Below are positions 1 through 7,243 of a stretch of 15,371 nucleotides of DNA, piece after piece (the stretch's first letter is position 1; each line of letters starts with the position of its first letter). Location of the stretch: assembly GCA_001564135.1 (NCBI GenBank), contig LKNH01000031.1, positions 1 through 15,371 of the forward strand, given 5' to 3'. The translations under genes and the position numbers were made by a program. Below the pieces are notes generated by a model. It ran no database searches. It had not been told where the DNA came from and saw nothing but the letters and a program-made list of their open reading frames with translations. Source of the DNA: Halobacteriaceae archaeon Tc-Br11_E2g27 (GTDB lineage: Archaea > Halobacteriota > Halobacteria > Halobacteriales > Haloarculaceae).

Positions 1-634
1 ATGGACAGAGCGATTCGAGCACACACGACTCACAGTCGGGGTTTCGAGCCGCACAGACTGCCCTGCCATGACTAATGCACAGGTGAGTAAACGCCTGCCA
101 TTCCTCCTGTGGAAGGAGTTCCATCAGTTCCTGCTCAATTTGTTCCGGTCGCTTTTGTTCGGTTAACCCAAGTCGCCGGGTCAACCGCTGGACGTGTGTA
201 TCGACGACGACCCCTTCGACGATGTTGTGTCCGTGCTGGAGGACGACATTAGCCGTCTTCCGGCCGACACCGGGGAGGTCCGTCAGCGCTGTCATTGTAT
301 CAGGTACTTTGCCGTCATACTCGTCACGTATCTGCTGGCAGGCATCTTTGATGTAACCTGCCTTGTTGTTGTAGTACGTCACAGAGTTCAGGTCTTCAGC
401 AAGTTCATCCTGGTCGACTTCCGCATACGCTGACACGGACTGATATTTTTCGAAGAGGTCGGCAGTCACCTTGTTGACTCGTGCGTCGGTACACTGTGCA
501 GAGAGAATCACCGCGATGAGGAGTTCAAGTCGGTTTGAGTAGGTAAGCGAAATCGTCGTATCTGGGTACTCCTCGTGTAACCGTTCGATTATCTCCTCGG
601 CCTGTTCCGCTGGACTCTCCCGTGGCGTTCCCAT
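1..634 (-). CDS. nth: Endonuclease III (base-excision repair), C-terminus cut by window edge
   Basis: Bifunctional DNA glycosylase/AP lyase that removes oxidised pyrimidines. 211 codons are visible, and the gene runs off the left edge just after the iron-sulphur motif, so only a short tail is missing. The N-terminal helix with LLIAVILSAQCTD (residues 38-50) is typical of Nth. The helix-hairpin-helix LPGVGRKTANVV (about 120-131) carries the catalytic lysine K126, and VVVDTHVQR (142-150) carries the catalytic aspartate D145. The 4Fe-4S ligands are C194, C201, C204 and C210 with the family spacing x6-x2-x5. The ATG at 632-634 gives the normal short Nth N-terminus. It lies 78 bases downstream of the TrmB-family gene on the same strand, so the two may be co-transcribed; an AT-rich element around 672-682 could give a separate promoter. 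The family call is secure. Confidence 0.96.
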   Translation of the reverse strand, partial: MGTPRESPAEQAEEIIERLHEEYPDTTISLTYSNRLELLIAVILSAQCTDARVNKVTADLFEKYQSVSAYAEVDQDELAEDLNSVTYYNNKAGYIKDACQQIRDEYDGKVPDTMTALTDLPGVGRKTANVVLQHGHNIVEGVVVDTHVQRLTRRLGLTEQKRPEQIEQELMELLPQEEWQAFTHLCISHGRAVCAARNPDCESCVLESLCP

Positions 635-712
635 AGGTTGTGTGGTGCGTGCCACCGGCTTGAGCCCTGCGAATTATCTGGCGATTCTGCCAACGCCCAC
701 CGTGCATCGGTC

Positions 713-1480
713 CTATCCGTCGAGTTCGCCGAATGGGTCCTGTATCCACGCGAATGCGAGTTCACCGAGCACGGCAGCAAACGCGTTATCGCTCGTCCAG
801 AACGCGACTTCCTCGCTTGCTCCATTTGGTCCTGACTGTGTACTCAACAGGATGGTATCACTATCTGTCAACAAAAAGCGGGCAGTACTGGTGTTCAGGT
901 CGCGCTCGTCGGGTACGCGATGGGTATCGAGGCCCTCATCTTTTGCCTTCTCAAGTACCGCTTCGTTCGTACTCGAAATGACTACCATGACGCCCGTTTC
1001 TGTGGCCGCTGAAAGTGCGCTCAGAATCGTCGGCGTAAGCATTTCCGGTTCATCAACCCCATAGAGAACTGTCTCGTCGGCATCGTTGATAAGACCCTCA
1101 GTACGTGAGGTGATTGCTTCCTCGCCGTTGACCATCCAGATGGATTCGGTCTGTGTTGATTGCTCTGCGGTGTCTGTGACGCTGTCGAGATAATCGAACG
1201 TCTGTGACCCCGTCTCCGCAAGCTGGTCAAGAAGCTGTGTCCGGGCTTGTTCGAGAGGAACAGGCCGATAGACGGTTGGGGTTGATTGTTGTGTTTCGAC
1301 GAGCCCTCGTTCTTCGAGTCCCTCTGCCGCACCGTAGACCTGCGACCGTGGCACATCGGTAATCTCAGCTACCTCGCTTGCGGTGGCACTTCCCAGTTTC
1401 TGTAGACCCAGAAATACGCGCGCCTCGTAGGTCGTCAGTCCAAGCTGTTTCAGCCCTTCGATTGCATCATCATCTTCCAT
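713..1480 (-). CDS. TrmB-family transcriptional regulator
   Basis: DNA-binding regulator of 255 aa. The N-terminal winged helix-turn-helix (residues about 5-75) shows the family opening GLKQLGLTTYEARVFLGL, followed by a recognition region around SEVAEITDVPRSQVYGA. The rest resembles the effector or PLD-like half of haloarchaeal TrmB proteins. The start is placed at the ATG at 1478-1480; a longer reading frame reaching 1600 adds a hydrophobic, non-conserved stretch lying in the divergent promoter region. The protein has no cysteine, so a thiol-redox sensor like haloarchaeal OxsR is unlikely. It is divergent from the SPFH gene (145-base gap) and upstream of nth, either of which it might control. 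Target and ligand cannot be told from sequence. Confidence 0.88.
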   Translation of the reverse strand: MEDDDAIEGLKQLGLTTYEARVFLGLQKLGSATASEVAEITDVPRSQVYGAAEGLEERGLVETQQSTPTVYRPVPLEQARTQLLDQLAETGSQTFDYLDSVTDTAEQSTQTESIWMVNGEEAITSRTEGLINDADETVLYGVDEPEMLTPTILSALSAATETGVMVVISSTNEAVLEKAKDEGLDTHRVPDERDLNTSTARFLLTDSDTILLSTQSGPNGASEEVAFWTSDNAFAAVLGELAFAWIQDPFGELDG

Positions 1481-1574
1481 AACTATCGTCGGATACTGTC
1501 GAAAACGTGCGTACTCCACTACTAACAGTATTGTGGTTCTCTTCGCCACGAGTGTATTCGGACCGCAGAAGGCT

Positions 1575-1600
1575 GTGAAACTGATTGAAACACTTTTCAC
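1575..1600 (+). promoter_or_regulatory. Putative promoter of the SPFH gene with overlapping inverted repeat
   Basis: An AT-rich stretch, acttttca (1592-1599), lies 26-33 bases before the ATG at 1625, the spacing expected of a TATA box for a leaderless haloarchaeal transcript. It overlaps an inverted repeat GTGAAA (1575-1580), 14 bases, TTTCAC (1595-1600), which could be an operator, for example for the divergent TrmB-family regulator. Promoter function is inferred from position and composition only. Confidence 0.4.
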
Positions 1601-1624
1601 CGGTCAGACCAACAGTACACTACC

Positions 1625-2767
1625 ATGATTCCAGATGTGGTCCTGCAGTCAGGTGGCGACATCGGTGCGCTCATCGCAGTGGTGTTGTTTCTCATTGCGG
1701 TAGTAACCGCCTATCAGAGCATCGTCATCGTTCGGGCCTACGAAAAGCAAGCCTACACACGGTTCGGAAAGTTTCAGGGTCTTCTCGAACCGGGTCCAAA
1801 CTTTGTCCTTCCGTTTGTGACCAAGACGTACACGTTCGACATGCGAACACAGACCCTTGACGTGCCACGACAGGAAGCAATCACCCGTGATAACTCACCT
1901 GTCACGGCAGATGCTGTTGTCTATATCAAGGTCATGGATGCAAAGAAGGCCTTCCTTGAAGTTGATAATTACAAGCGGGCTGTCTCCAACCTCGCCCAGA
2001 CCACCCTCCGTGCCGTGTTGGGTGATATGGAACTCGACGATACGCTCAACAAGCGACAGGAAATCAACGCGAAGATTCGGACTGAACTTGACGAACCGAC
2101 CGACGAATGGGGAATTCGTGTCGAGAGCGTCGAAGTCCGTGAGGTCAACCCATCCCGAGATGTCCAACAGGCAATGGAGAAACAGACATCCGCAGAGCGT
2201 CGACGCCGTGCGATGATTCTCGAAGCACAGGGTGAACGTCGCAGTGCTATCGAGAAAGCACAAGGTGACAAACAGAGTAACATCATCCGCGCACAGGGTG
2301 AAAAGCAAAGCCAGATTCTCGAAGCACAGGGTGACGCGCTTTCGACTGTCCTTCGCGCAAAATCCGCTGAGTCGATGGGCGAACGCGCTGTCATCGAAAA
2401 AGGCATGAACACGCTCGAAGAGATTGGCAAGGGCGAGTCCAATACGTTCGTGCTCCCGCAGGAACTTACCTCGCTTGTGAGCCGCTATGGCAAACACCTG
2501 CAGGGCAGCGACATCAAAGAGAACGGCCACATCCTCGAAGCGCTTGATTTCGACGAGGAAACTCGCGAACTGCTTGGACTCGATAATATCGAAGAAATCC
2601 TCGGTGAACTCGAAGACGAGGAAGAGGTTATTGACCTTGAACAGATGGAAAAAGAGGCACAAGCGGTCAAAGCCGGTGAGACTTCCGCTGATATCAAAGA
2701 CCCTGACGAAATTATCGACGAGGAGATGGGCGAAGAGTTCAACGCGGCTGAAGATGGCGCGAACTAA
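1625..2767 (+). CDS. SPFH/band 7 (stomatin/prohibitin-like) membrane protein
   Basis: Membrane-anchored scaffold protein of 380 aa. One N-terminal transmembrane segment (about 13-36) is followed by the SPFH domain (about 37-190), with the typical RFGKFQGLLEPGPNFVLPF and the TRTQTLDVPRQE-like strand; the sequence here reads MRTQTLDVPRQEAITRDN. A helical region at 186-251 contains five hendecads of the form xIxxAQGxxxS, expected to form a coiled coil for oligomerisation. The C-terminal part (about 305-380) is very acidic and probably disordered. Family members form ring or cage assemblies that organise membrane proteases or microdomains. The usual NfeD partner is not next to it; the next gene is a DUF420 protein 74 bases downstream. 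The ATG at 1625 is supported by a TATA-like element at leaderless spacing. Confidence 0.92.
   Translation: MIPDVVLQSGGDIGALIAVVLFLIAVVTAYQSIVIVRAYEKQAYTRFGKFQGLLEPGPNFVLPFVTKTYTFDMRTQTLDVPRQEAITRDNSPVTADAVVYIKVMDAKKAFLEVDNYKRAVSNLAQTTLRAVLGDMELDDTLNKRQEINAKIRTELDEPTDEWGIRVESVEVREVNPSRDVQQAMEKQTSAERRRRAMILEAQGERRSAIEKAQGDKQSNIIRAQGEKQSQILEAQGDALSTVLRAKSAESMGERAVIEKGMNTLEEIGKGESNTFVLPQELTSLVSRYGKHLQGSDIKENGHILEALDFDEETRELLGLDNIEEILGELEDEEEVIDLEQMEKEAQAVKAGETSADIKDPDEIIDEEMGEEFNAAEDGAN
2213..2377 (+). repeat. Five degenerate 33-bp in-frame repeats encoding hendecads in the SPFH coiled coil
   Basis: Residues 197-251 read as successive 11-residue units: MILEAQGERRS, AIEKAQGDKQS, NIIRAQGEKQS, QILEAQGDALS, then a decayed unit TVLRAKSAES. 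The AQG core is retained in the first four. An 11-residue period corresponds to three helical turns and predicts a right-handed or straight coiled coil rather than a classical heptad. Confidence 0.85.
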
Positions 2768-2841
2768 CCCCTGAAATACCTGCCTTCTGCTGTCTCTTTC
2801 ACGCTTCGAAAGCCATAGGACTATTCATACCAATATCCGAT

Positions 2842-3399
2842 ATGCAACAAACCGTTCAGGAGCGTGTTCCAGAGGTAACTGGTGTGTTGAGCGTCGTCTC
2901 GCTTGCACTCGTGTTCGGCGCTGTCGGCGGCTACGTTCCCGATGGACTCCTACCGCGCGTCGACTCGCTGCTTTCTGCAATACCACACCTCAACGCAGTC
3001 ATCAGTCTCACCGCAATTGTGACAATTCTGTATGGTGTCTCTGCCATTCGAAACGGGAATCTCTCTCGGCACAAGCAAGCGATGCTCGCAAGCACAGCAC
3101 TCTTTGCCGGGTTTCTTGTTCTCTATCTCTACCGTGTCTCGCTTGAGGGGCCGAGCTCCTTTGACGGGCCAGCCACAATTCGGAACTTCATCTACCTGCC
3201 GTTGCTTGGGATTCACATCCTCCTCGCGGTGGTCTGTATCCCATTTGTCTACTATGCACTGCTTCTTGCAGGCACACACCCGATAGAACAACTCCCGAAG
3301 ACAGCACATCCGTGGGCCGGGAAAATTGCCGCATCACTCTGGATTATCTCCTTTGCACTCGGATTTATCGTTTATTTGATGCTGTATATTTTGTTCTAG
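2842..3399 (+). CDS. DUF420 family membrane protein
   Basis: Integral membrane protein of 185 aa with about five transmembrane helices (roughly 14-31, 49-68, 80-98, 116-141, 160-184). The family is recognisable from spaced histidines in or near helices: H49 (IPHLNA), H77 (SRHKQAM), H125 (LLGIHILLA), H146 and H156. DUF420 proteins, related to Bacillus YozB/CtaM, are linked to haem-copper oxidase assembly in bacteria; a similar role here is inferred from family only, since no oxidase gene is nearby. It follows the SPFH gene after 74 bases and precedes the zinc-ribbon gene by 37 bases, so the three may be partly co-transcribed. The ATG at 2842 is the first in frame and fits the family N-terminus. 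Confidence 0.85.
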   Translation: MQQTVQERVPEVTGVLSVVSLALVFGAVGGYVPDGLLPRVDSLLSAIPHLNAVISLTAIVTILYGVSAIRNGNLSRHKQAMLASTALFAGFLVLYLYRVSLEGPSSFDGPATIRNFIYLPLLGIHILLAVVCIPFVYYALLLAGTHPIEQLPKTAHPWAGKIAASLWIISFALGFIVYLMLYILF

Positions 3400-3408
3400 T
3401 CGTGAGGG

Positions 3409-3419
3409 CTATTATTTTC
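3409..3419 (+). promoter_or_regulatory. Putative TATA element for the zinc-ribbon/GNAT pair
   Basis: The element ctattattttc lies 18-28 bases before the ATG at 3437, just after the DUF420 stop codon. AT-rich composition and spacing fit a leaderless haloarchaeal promoter, suggesting the two downstream genes can be transcribed separately from DUF420. Confidence 0.4.
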
Positions 3420-3436
3420 GACACCAAAGAACGAGT

Positions 3437-3607
3437 ATGCCCCGAAAAGAGACAGAATGTTATCACTGCGGTTATATCGTTCGCTGGAACCCCGAAACGT
3501 TGGAGGGGCCACGAATTTTCTACGACGAAGGAGTGTGTCCAAGCTGTGAACAGTCATTCGAGGACAGAGCACCAGTCTCTGCACGCCGCGGAAAAAGTCG
3601 ACGGTGA
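3437..3607 (+). CDS. Small zinc-ribbon protein (56 aa)
   Basis: A short gene easily missed by length cut-offs. The product has two CxxC pairs, CYHC (residues 8-11) and CPSC (34-37), 22 residues apart, the layout of a one-domain zinc ribbon. Between them is a WNPETLEGPRIFYDEG segment, and the tail is basic (ARRGKSRR). The stop codon overlaps the GTG start of the next gene as GTGA, which supports real translation and coupling. A TATA-like element lies 18-28 bases upstream. Haloarchaeal genomes carry many such small zinc-finger proteins, some with roles in stress or development, but this one cannot be assigned a specific role. Confidence 0.82.
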   Translation: MPRKETECYHCGYIVRWNPETLEGPRIFYDEGVCPSCEQSFEDRAPVSARRGKSRR

Positions 3608-4167
3608 GCTCCGTGAGTGAAATACAGTTCAGGCCCTACCGGTCTTCCGACAGCGATGCAATCCTGACGCTTGGCGAACGAGCACTCATCGATGCAGGTA
3701 TCGACCCTGCTGACATTCCCGGCCGTGAGGATTTGCTCGACGTGAAAGGGTCGTATGACGACGTTGGCGGCGGGTTTGTTGTTGGAATCGTCGAGAGTCC
3801 ACCGGCTTCACTCCCGACAGAACTGCAGACTGAGGATGGATGGCTGGTGGCGATGGGTGGATACCTCCCGAACGAACACGGCTACGAGGACGAACGGACG
3901 GTTCCTGGTGCTGTTGAACTCCACCGGATGCGTGTCGCTCCCGCCTGTCAGGGTGAGGGCTACGGCGTGAAATTGCTTCGGGAGTTAGAAACCCGTATTG
4001 CTGGGGCTGGCTATCCACTCATCCTTGCAACGACGAGCGAAAAACAACAGCGCGCGCTCGATTTCTATCCTGCACAGGGATATCAGACAGTCGATTCATC
4101 GGACCGGAACGGATATACACTGGTGCATTTCGAAAAGCCGGTGGATGAACTATCAGAAGTCAGCTAA
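3604..4167 (+). CDS. GNAT-family N-acetyltransferase
   Basis: Acetyl-CoA-dependent acetyltransferase of 187 aa with unknown substrate. The GNAT core is visible: strand 4 ELHRMRVAP (105-113) runs into the acetyl-CoA pyrophosphate loop QGEGYG (116-121), then helix KLLRELETRI, strand LILATT (139-144) and the closing ALDFYPAQGYQ (151-161), the usual ALxFYxxxGF motif. The start is the GTG at 3604, which overlaps the zinc-ribbon stop codon; another GTG at 3613 three codons on is possible. The end faces the trpB-like gene convergently with only 23 bases between stop codons. The family is sure, the substrate unknown. Confidence 0.9.
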   Translation: MSSVSEIQFRPYRSSDSDAILTLGERALIDAGIDPADIPGREDLLDVKGSYDDVGGGFVVGIVESPPASLPTELQTEDGWLVAMGGYLPNEHGYEDERTVPGAVELHRMRVAPACQGEGYGVKLLRELETRIAGAGYPLILATTSEKQQRALDFYPAQGYQTVDSSDRNGYTLVHFEKPVDELSEVS

Positions 4168-4190
4168 TCCGCAACGATTGTCGGCTGATT

Positions 4191-5366
4191 TCAGGAGGGT
4201 GTCAGGTTGAACTTCTCCGCAGCAGTTCGCATATCCTTGTCACCGCGCCCACAGAGATTGATGAGAATTGTGTCGTGTTCGTCATTCTCGGCAAGTTGAA
4301 TTGCAAGTGCAATCGCGTGACTCGGCTCGAATGCTGGAATGATTCCTTCCGCCTCGGCGAGTTCACGGAACGCAGCAAGCGCCTCGTCGTCAGTTACTGC
4401 GTGGTATTCCGCACGATTGCTTGCTTGCAATGCAGCGTGGTCCGGACCGACCCCCGGATAGTCGAGTCCTGCACTCACTGAATGATTCTCCGTCTCGTCA
4501 TCGATGACTTTCGTCAGTGCGCCCTGGAAGATCTCCGGTTCGGAATCCCGGTTTGCCGCAAGCGGTGCGGAGTGATGCCCTGAATCGAGTCCTTTTCCGC
4601 CCGGTTCTGCGCCGTACAGAGCAACGTCCTCGTCGTCGATAAACGCATCAAAGAGACCAATGGCGTTTGAACCGCCGCCGACCGCGGCGACACAGGCATC
4701 AGGCAGGTCGCCGTGCAGTTCCTGAATCTGCTCGCGGGCTTCTTCCCCAATGACGGACTGAAACTCACGGACCATCCGTGGGAATGGGTCCGGGCCGACT
4801 GCGCTCCCGACGAGATAATGCGTATTGTCCACGTTCTCAATCAGGTCTTCCAGTGCAGCGTCGACGGCCTCTGCGAGTCCCTCGTTACCACGTGTGACCT
4901 GTTTTACTTCAGCACCCATCAGGCGCATCCGGAAGACGTTCATCTCCTGTCGCTGGATGTCTTTCCGGCCCATATAGACCGTCGTGTCGAGGTCGAGCAG
5001 CGCACCGACCATCGCTGTTGCCGTCCCGTGCTGTCCCGCGCCCGTTTCCGCGATGAGTCGTTCCTTCCCCGCCTGCTTGGCGAGCAGTCCCTGCCCAAGC
5101 GTGTTATTTAGCTTGTGTGCACCGCCGTGTAGCAGGTCCTCGTGTTTGAGATAGATGTTTGCATCGTAACGCTCGGAAAGGGTTTCTGCGTGAAAGACTG
5201 GCGTTGGCCGTCCGGCAAAGTGACGCAACAAGCGCTGGAACTCCGCCTGAAACTCTGCCGACTGCATCGCGTTGTCGAATCCCTCTGCGAGCTGTTCGAG
5301 CGGTTCTTCGAGCGGCTCCGGGACGTGTCGTCCCCCAAACTCCTCCGATGAGTGGTCCGTGGCCAT
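4191..5366 (-). CDS. trpB: Tryptophan synthase beta chain-like protein (solo TrpB)
   Basis: PLP enzyme of fold type II, 391 aa, that would join indole and serine to make tryptophan. Clear TrpB signatures: FGGRHVPE (10-17), GGAHKLNN with Schiff-base lysine K85, AETGAGQHGTATA with catalytic E107, the phosphate-binding GGGSNA (230-235), HSVSAGLDYPGVGPDHA (295-311) and GRGDKD (373-378). In the usual NLSGRGDKD motif the serine that contacts the pyridine nitrogen is cysteine here (C372). The segment before HSVSAGLD is shorter than in E. coli TrpB and lacks the recognisable Q-x-EDGQ part. No trpA, trpC or other trp gene is visible, so it may be a paralogue using free indole. The ATG at 5364-5366 is chosen because it precedes the conserved N-terminus and has a TATA-like element at 5392-5398. 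Confidence 0.9.
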   Translation of the reverse strand: MATDHSSEEFGGRHVPEPLEEPLEQLAEGFDNAMQSAEFQAEFQRLLRHFAGRPTPVFHAETLSERYDANIYLKHEDLLHGGAHKLNNTLGQGLLAKQAGKERLIAETGAGQHGTATAMVGALLDLDTTVYMGRKDIQRQEMNVFRMRLMGAEVKQVTRGNEGLAEAVDAALEDLIENVDNTHYLVGSAVGPDPFPRMVREFQSVIGEEAREQIQELHGDLPDACVAAVGGGSNAIGLFDAFIDDEDVALYGAEPGGKGLDSGHHSAPLAANRDSEPEIFQGALTKVIDDETENHSVSAGLDYPGVGPDHAALQASNRAEYHAVTDDEALAAFRELAEAEGIIPAFEPSHAIALAIQLAENDEHDTILINLCGRGDKDMRTAAEKFNLTPS

Positions 5367-5391
5367 ACGTGTACATATCTGTTCACTCGTA

Positions 5392-5398
5392 CTAAAAC
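5392..5398 (-). promoter_or_regulatory. Putative TATA element of the trpB-like gene
   Basis: On the minus strand the sequence reads GTTTTAG, 26-32 bases upstream of the ATG at 5366, matching a leaderless haloarchaeal promoter. This suggests trpB has its own promoter rather than depending on the upstream membrane-protein gene. Confidence 0.4.
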
Positions 5399-5469
5399 AC
5401 GTCCATCCGACACTGACCGTGTTGATTGCCGTCGACAGCACCTTCTTCAGGTGACTGTTTCACCACTGG

Positions 5470-5769
5470 CTAGTCCTCTGTGGGCGACCCTGCGTGTCCA
5501 CCGGATTGGTCTCTCTCCATCGTCGCGTGATAGGCTTTGATTCGGCGCTCGACCAGCGTATCAACCTGGAAAAACAGCACGACAGCGACAAACAGTGGAG
5601 CAATGAAAAACCAAACACCAAAATGAGACAGTTCCAATCCACTGGCGATAGCACCAGCCACGACGAAACTGAAAAACAGCGCAAGGACTGTTAATAGGTA
5701 AAAAATCCCTATCTGGCGGAAGATGTTCGGCGGTTCCACTGCGTCTGAAGCGTTCTCTGGAGGGCGCAT
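5470..5769 (-). CDS. Small two-helix membrane protein, unknown function
   Basis: 99-aa protein with two hydrophobic segments (about 19-44 and 50-67) joined by a short turn, a hydrophilic N-terminus and a charged C-terminus (VERRIKAYHATMERD, then an acidic end). I do not recognise a named family; it has the shape of the small uncharacterised haloarchaeal membrane proteins. A good TATA-like element lies 22-33 bases before the ATG at 5767-5769. It lies 103 bases upstream of the trpB-like gene on the same strand. A functional link is not evident. Confidence 0.75.
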   Translation of the reverse strand: MRPPENASDAVEPPNIFRQIGIFYLLTVLALFFSFVVAGAIASGLELSHFGVWFFIAPLFVAVVLFFQVDTLVERRIKAYHATMERDQSGGHAGSPTED

Positions 5770-5790
5770 ACCTAACAGTACTCCTACAGA

Positions 5791-5820
5791 TTATAATAAA
5801 AGTATTGGATTATAGTAAAA
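5791..5820 (-). promoter_or_regulatory. TATA-like element with a near-identical second copy upstream
   Basis: The plus strand shows ttataataaaa (5791-5801) and ttatagtaaaa (5810-5820), 19 bases apart. The first is 22-32 bases before the start codon of the small membrane protein and fits its TATA box. The second copy may be a further basal element or chance in an AT-rich stretch. Confidence 0.4.
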
Positions 5821-5866
5821 TTCTCAAGGGCCGACTGTCTGCAACCAGTACGAACGATATCGAGAA

Positions 5867-6346
5867 TTAACTCGCGTCTTCGATGGCCGCGATTACCTCG
5901 TCGTAATCTGGTTCAACACCGGGGTCATCGGAAACCCACGCATACGAAATTTTACCGTCCGCGTCGATGACGAACACGGAGCGTTTGGCGACCCCATAGA
6001 CACCCAGGTCATCAAAGTCCATACGCACATCGTAGGTGTCAATCACCTCCTTGTTGCTGTCGCTAATGAGGTCAAAGGAGAGGCCGAGTTTCTCGCGGAA
6101 CTCGTTGAGTGCGAAGGGGGAGTCGACACTGATGCCGTAGACCGTCCCACCGGCGCTTGCGACATCTTCGAGACGGGATTCGAAGGTATTCATCTCGTGA
6201 CTACAGACGCCGGTGAATGCGCCGGGGAAAAAGGCCAGCACGACTGGTGCTTCGTTCTCGATAGCGTCTGCCAGTGAGAATGTTTCTACTTCGCCGTTTG
6301 CGAGCGGTGCGGTAAACGTCGGTGCGTCGCCACCTTCTGATACCAT
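5867..6346 (-). CDS. Peroxiredoxin, one-cysteine type (AhpC/TSA, BCP/AhpE-like)
   Basis: Thiol peroxidase of 159 aa that reduces hydrogen peroxide and organic hydroperoxides in the cytoplasm. The active site is FFPGAFTGVC (residues 39-48), with peroxidatic C48, T45 and the distal arginine R122 in AKRSVFVID. C48 is the only cysteine, so the enzyme must use an external thiol for recycling (one-Cys mechanism). The start is placed at ATG 6344-6346 (MVSEGGDAPTF), which matches the family N-terminus; ATGs at 6376 and 6373 would add a short non-conserved extension. It sits between a small membrane protein and the DUF1028 gene on the same strand, with 72 bases to the latter. Confidence 0.93.
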   Translation of the reverse strand: MVSEGGDAPTFTAPLANGEVETFSLADAIENEAPVVLAFFPGAFTGVCSHEMNTFESRLEDVASAGGTVYGISVDSPFALNEFREKLGLSFDLISDSNKEVIDTYDVRMDFDDLGVYGVAKRSVFVIDADGKISYAWVSDDPGVEPDYDEVIAAIEDAS

Positions 6347-6418
6347 ATGGGTCCGTATGGGGGCCGAGGGCATCATACTTATGGCATCGGAAACTGAGGG
6401 AATTGCCGATTTCGAACG

Positions 6419-7126
6419 CTACATTCCTGCATCGTCGTCTTCGTCGTAGGCTTCCTCGTAACGTTCGAGCGACGCCTCGAAACTCTCCGTGGCGAGTTCG
6501 ATAGTCTCTTTCATATCCACAATCGGTGTCTCGCTTGCATCGACACGAAGGTCGTCATAGTAGGGGGTTATCGATAGCTCCTCCGTTCGCTCGACGCGGA
6601 TTGCCGCACTCTGGACTTGCAGGTCGGTTCGTTTGTCACCACCCTCGTTTTGCCCCGCTTCGAGTGCCGAAGCCAGTCGAACGGCGAGTGGTTCATCGTC
6701 ATCTTTCGTCTCCTCGTATCTTTCCGCGACGGATTTGATGACTGACTCGCCGGTGAGCAAGTTGCCAGCTACCGTGTAGTTGTCCCCCTCGATGTGACCA
6801 TACCAGTCTTTGCACTCCTCGCCGGAGAACACGAAGGTTCCATTGCTGTCGACACCATGTAGCTGGCGCATCTCGCGTCCGTCGTCGGCGTTCAACAACG
6901 CTTCGAGTCCGTCATCAACTGAAAGCCCGTCCGCAAGGTAAGATATTCCCTTTCGGCCGAGGTCGACGTTCACGAAACTCTGTGTGGCAACCGCGCCGTG
7001 TTCGTTGGCAAATGGACAGAGCGTTCCGACTCCTGCCAACCGCGTTGTGACGGCAACACCAAACCGCTCGTGGCTCTCTCCCTCGTCGTTTTCGTATGGT
7101 TCGCGGACGCAGATGCTGAATGTCAT
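6419..7126 (-). CDS. DUF1028 family protein (putative Ntn-hydrolase-like)
   Basis: 235-aa protein with the DUF1028 pattern: an MTFSICVRE start, FGVAVTTRLAGVGTLCPFA (22-40), GAVATQSFVNVDLGRKGI (44-61), a GLEALLNADDGREMRQL segment, NYTVAGNLLTGESV, and late GGDKRTDLQVQSAAI. The fold is thought to be related to Ntn hydrolases, in which residue 2 (Thr) could be a nucleophile after Met removal; the biochemical role is not established. The C-terminal tail is strongly acidic (EEAYDEDDDAGM). It is divergent from tatA with a 117-base shared upstream region; a run of T on the minus strand at 7151-7157 is 25-31 bases before its ATG. Confidence 0.85.
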   Translation of the reverse strand: MTFSICVREPYENDEGESHERFGVAVTTRLAGVGTLCPFANEHGAVATQSFVNVDLGRKGISYLADGLSVDDGLEALLNADDGREMRQLHGVDSNGTFVFSGEECKDWYGHIEGDNYTVAGNLLTGESVIKSVAERYEETKDDDEPLAVRLASALEAGQNEGGDKRTDLQVQSAAIRVERTEELSITPYYDDLRVDASETPIVDMKETIELATESFEASLERYEEAYDEDDDAGM

Positions 7127-7150
7127 GGCTATACAGTGGTATTGAGGCGC

Positions 7151-7157
7151 AAAAAAG
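7151..7157 (-). promoter_or_regulatory. Putative TATA-like T-run of the DUF1028 gene
   Basis: The minus strand reads CTTTTTT here, 25-31 bases upstream of the ATG at 7126, at leaderless-promoter distance. The call rests on spacing and composition only. Confidence 0.3.
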
Positions 7158-7210
7158 CTCCTGACACCGGAACTAGAGACTCTTTTGTTCGCCCATCCCG
7201 AGCAAAAAGA

Positions 7211-7218
7211 CTATAATT
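7211..7218 (+). promoter_or_regulatory. TATA box of tatA
   Basis: The element ctataatt lies 26-33 bases before the ATG at 7244, the canonical position for a leaderless haloarchaeal promoter. It supports choosing that ATG over the upstream in-frame GTG region starting at 7217, which would overlap the promoter. Confidence 0.5.
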
Positions 7219-7243
7219 GGCAGTCGGTAACGGTAGAGTAGAA

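Noticed and set aside
1895..2662. Long open frame (255 codons) on the minus strand inside the SPFH gene
   Set aside because: It is fully antisense to a clear SPFH coding region, has phenylalanine- and leucine-rich composition unlike halophile proteins, and is a by-product of codon bias.
4713..5111. Open frame of 132 codons on the plus strand inside the trpB-like gene
   Set aside because: It is antisense to strongly conserved TrpB motifs, with no promoter or recognisable domain.
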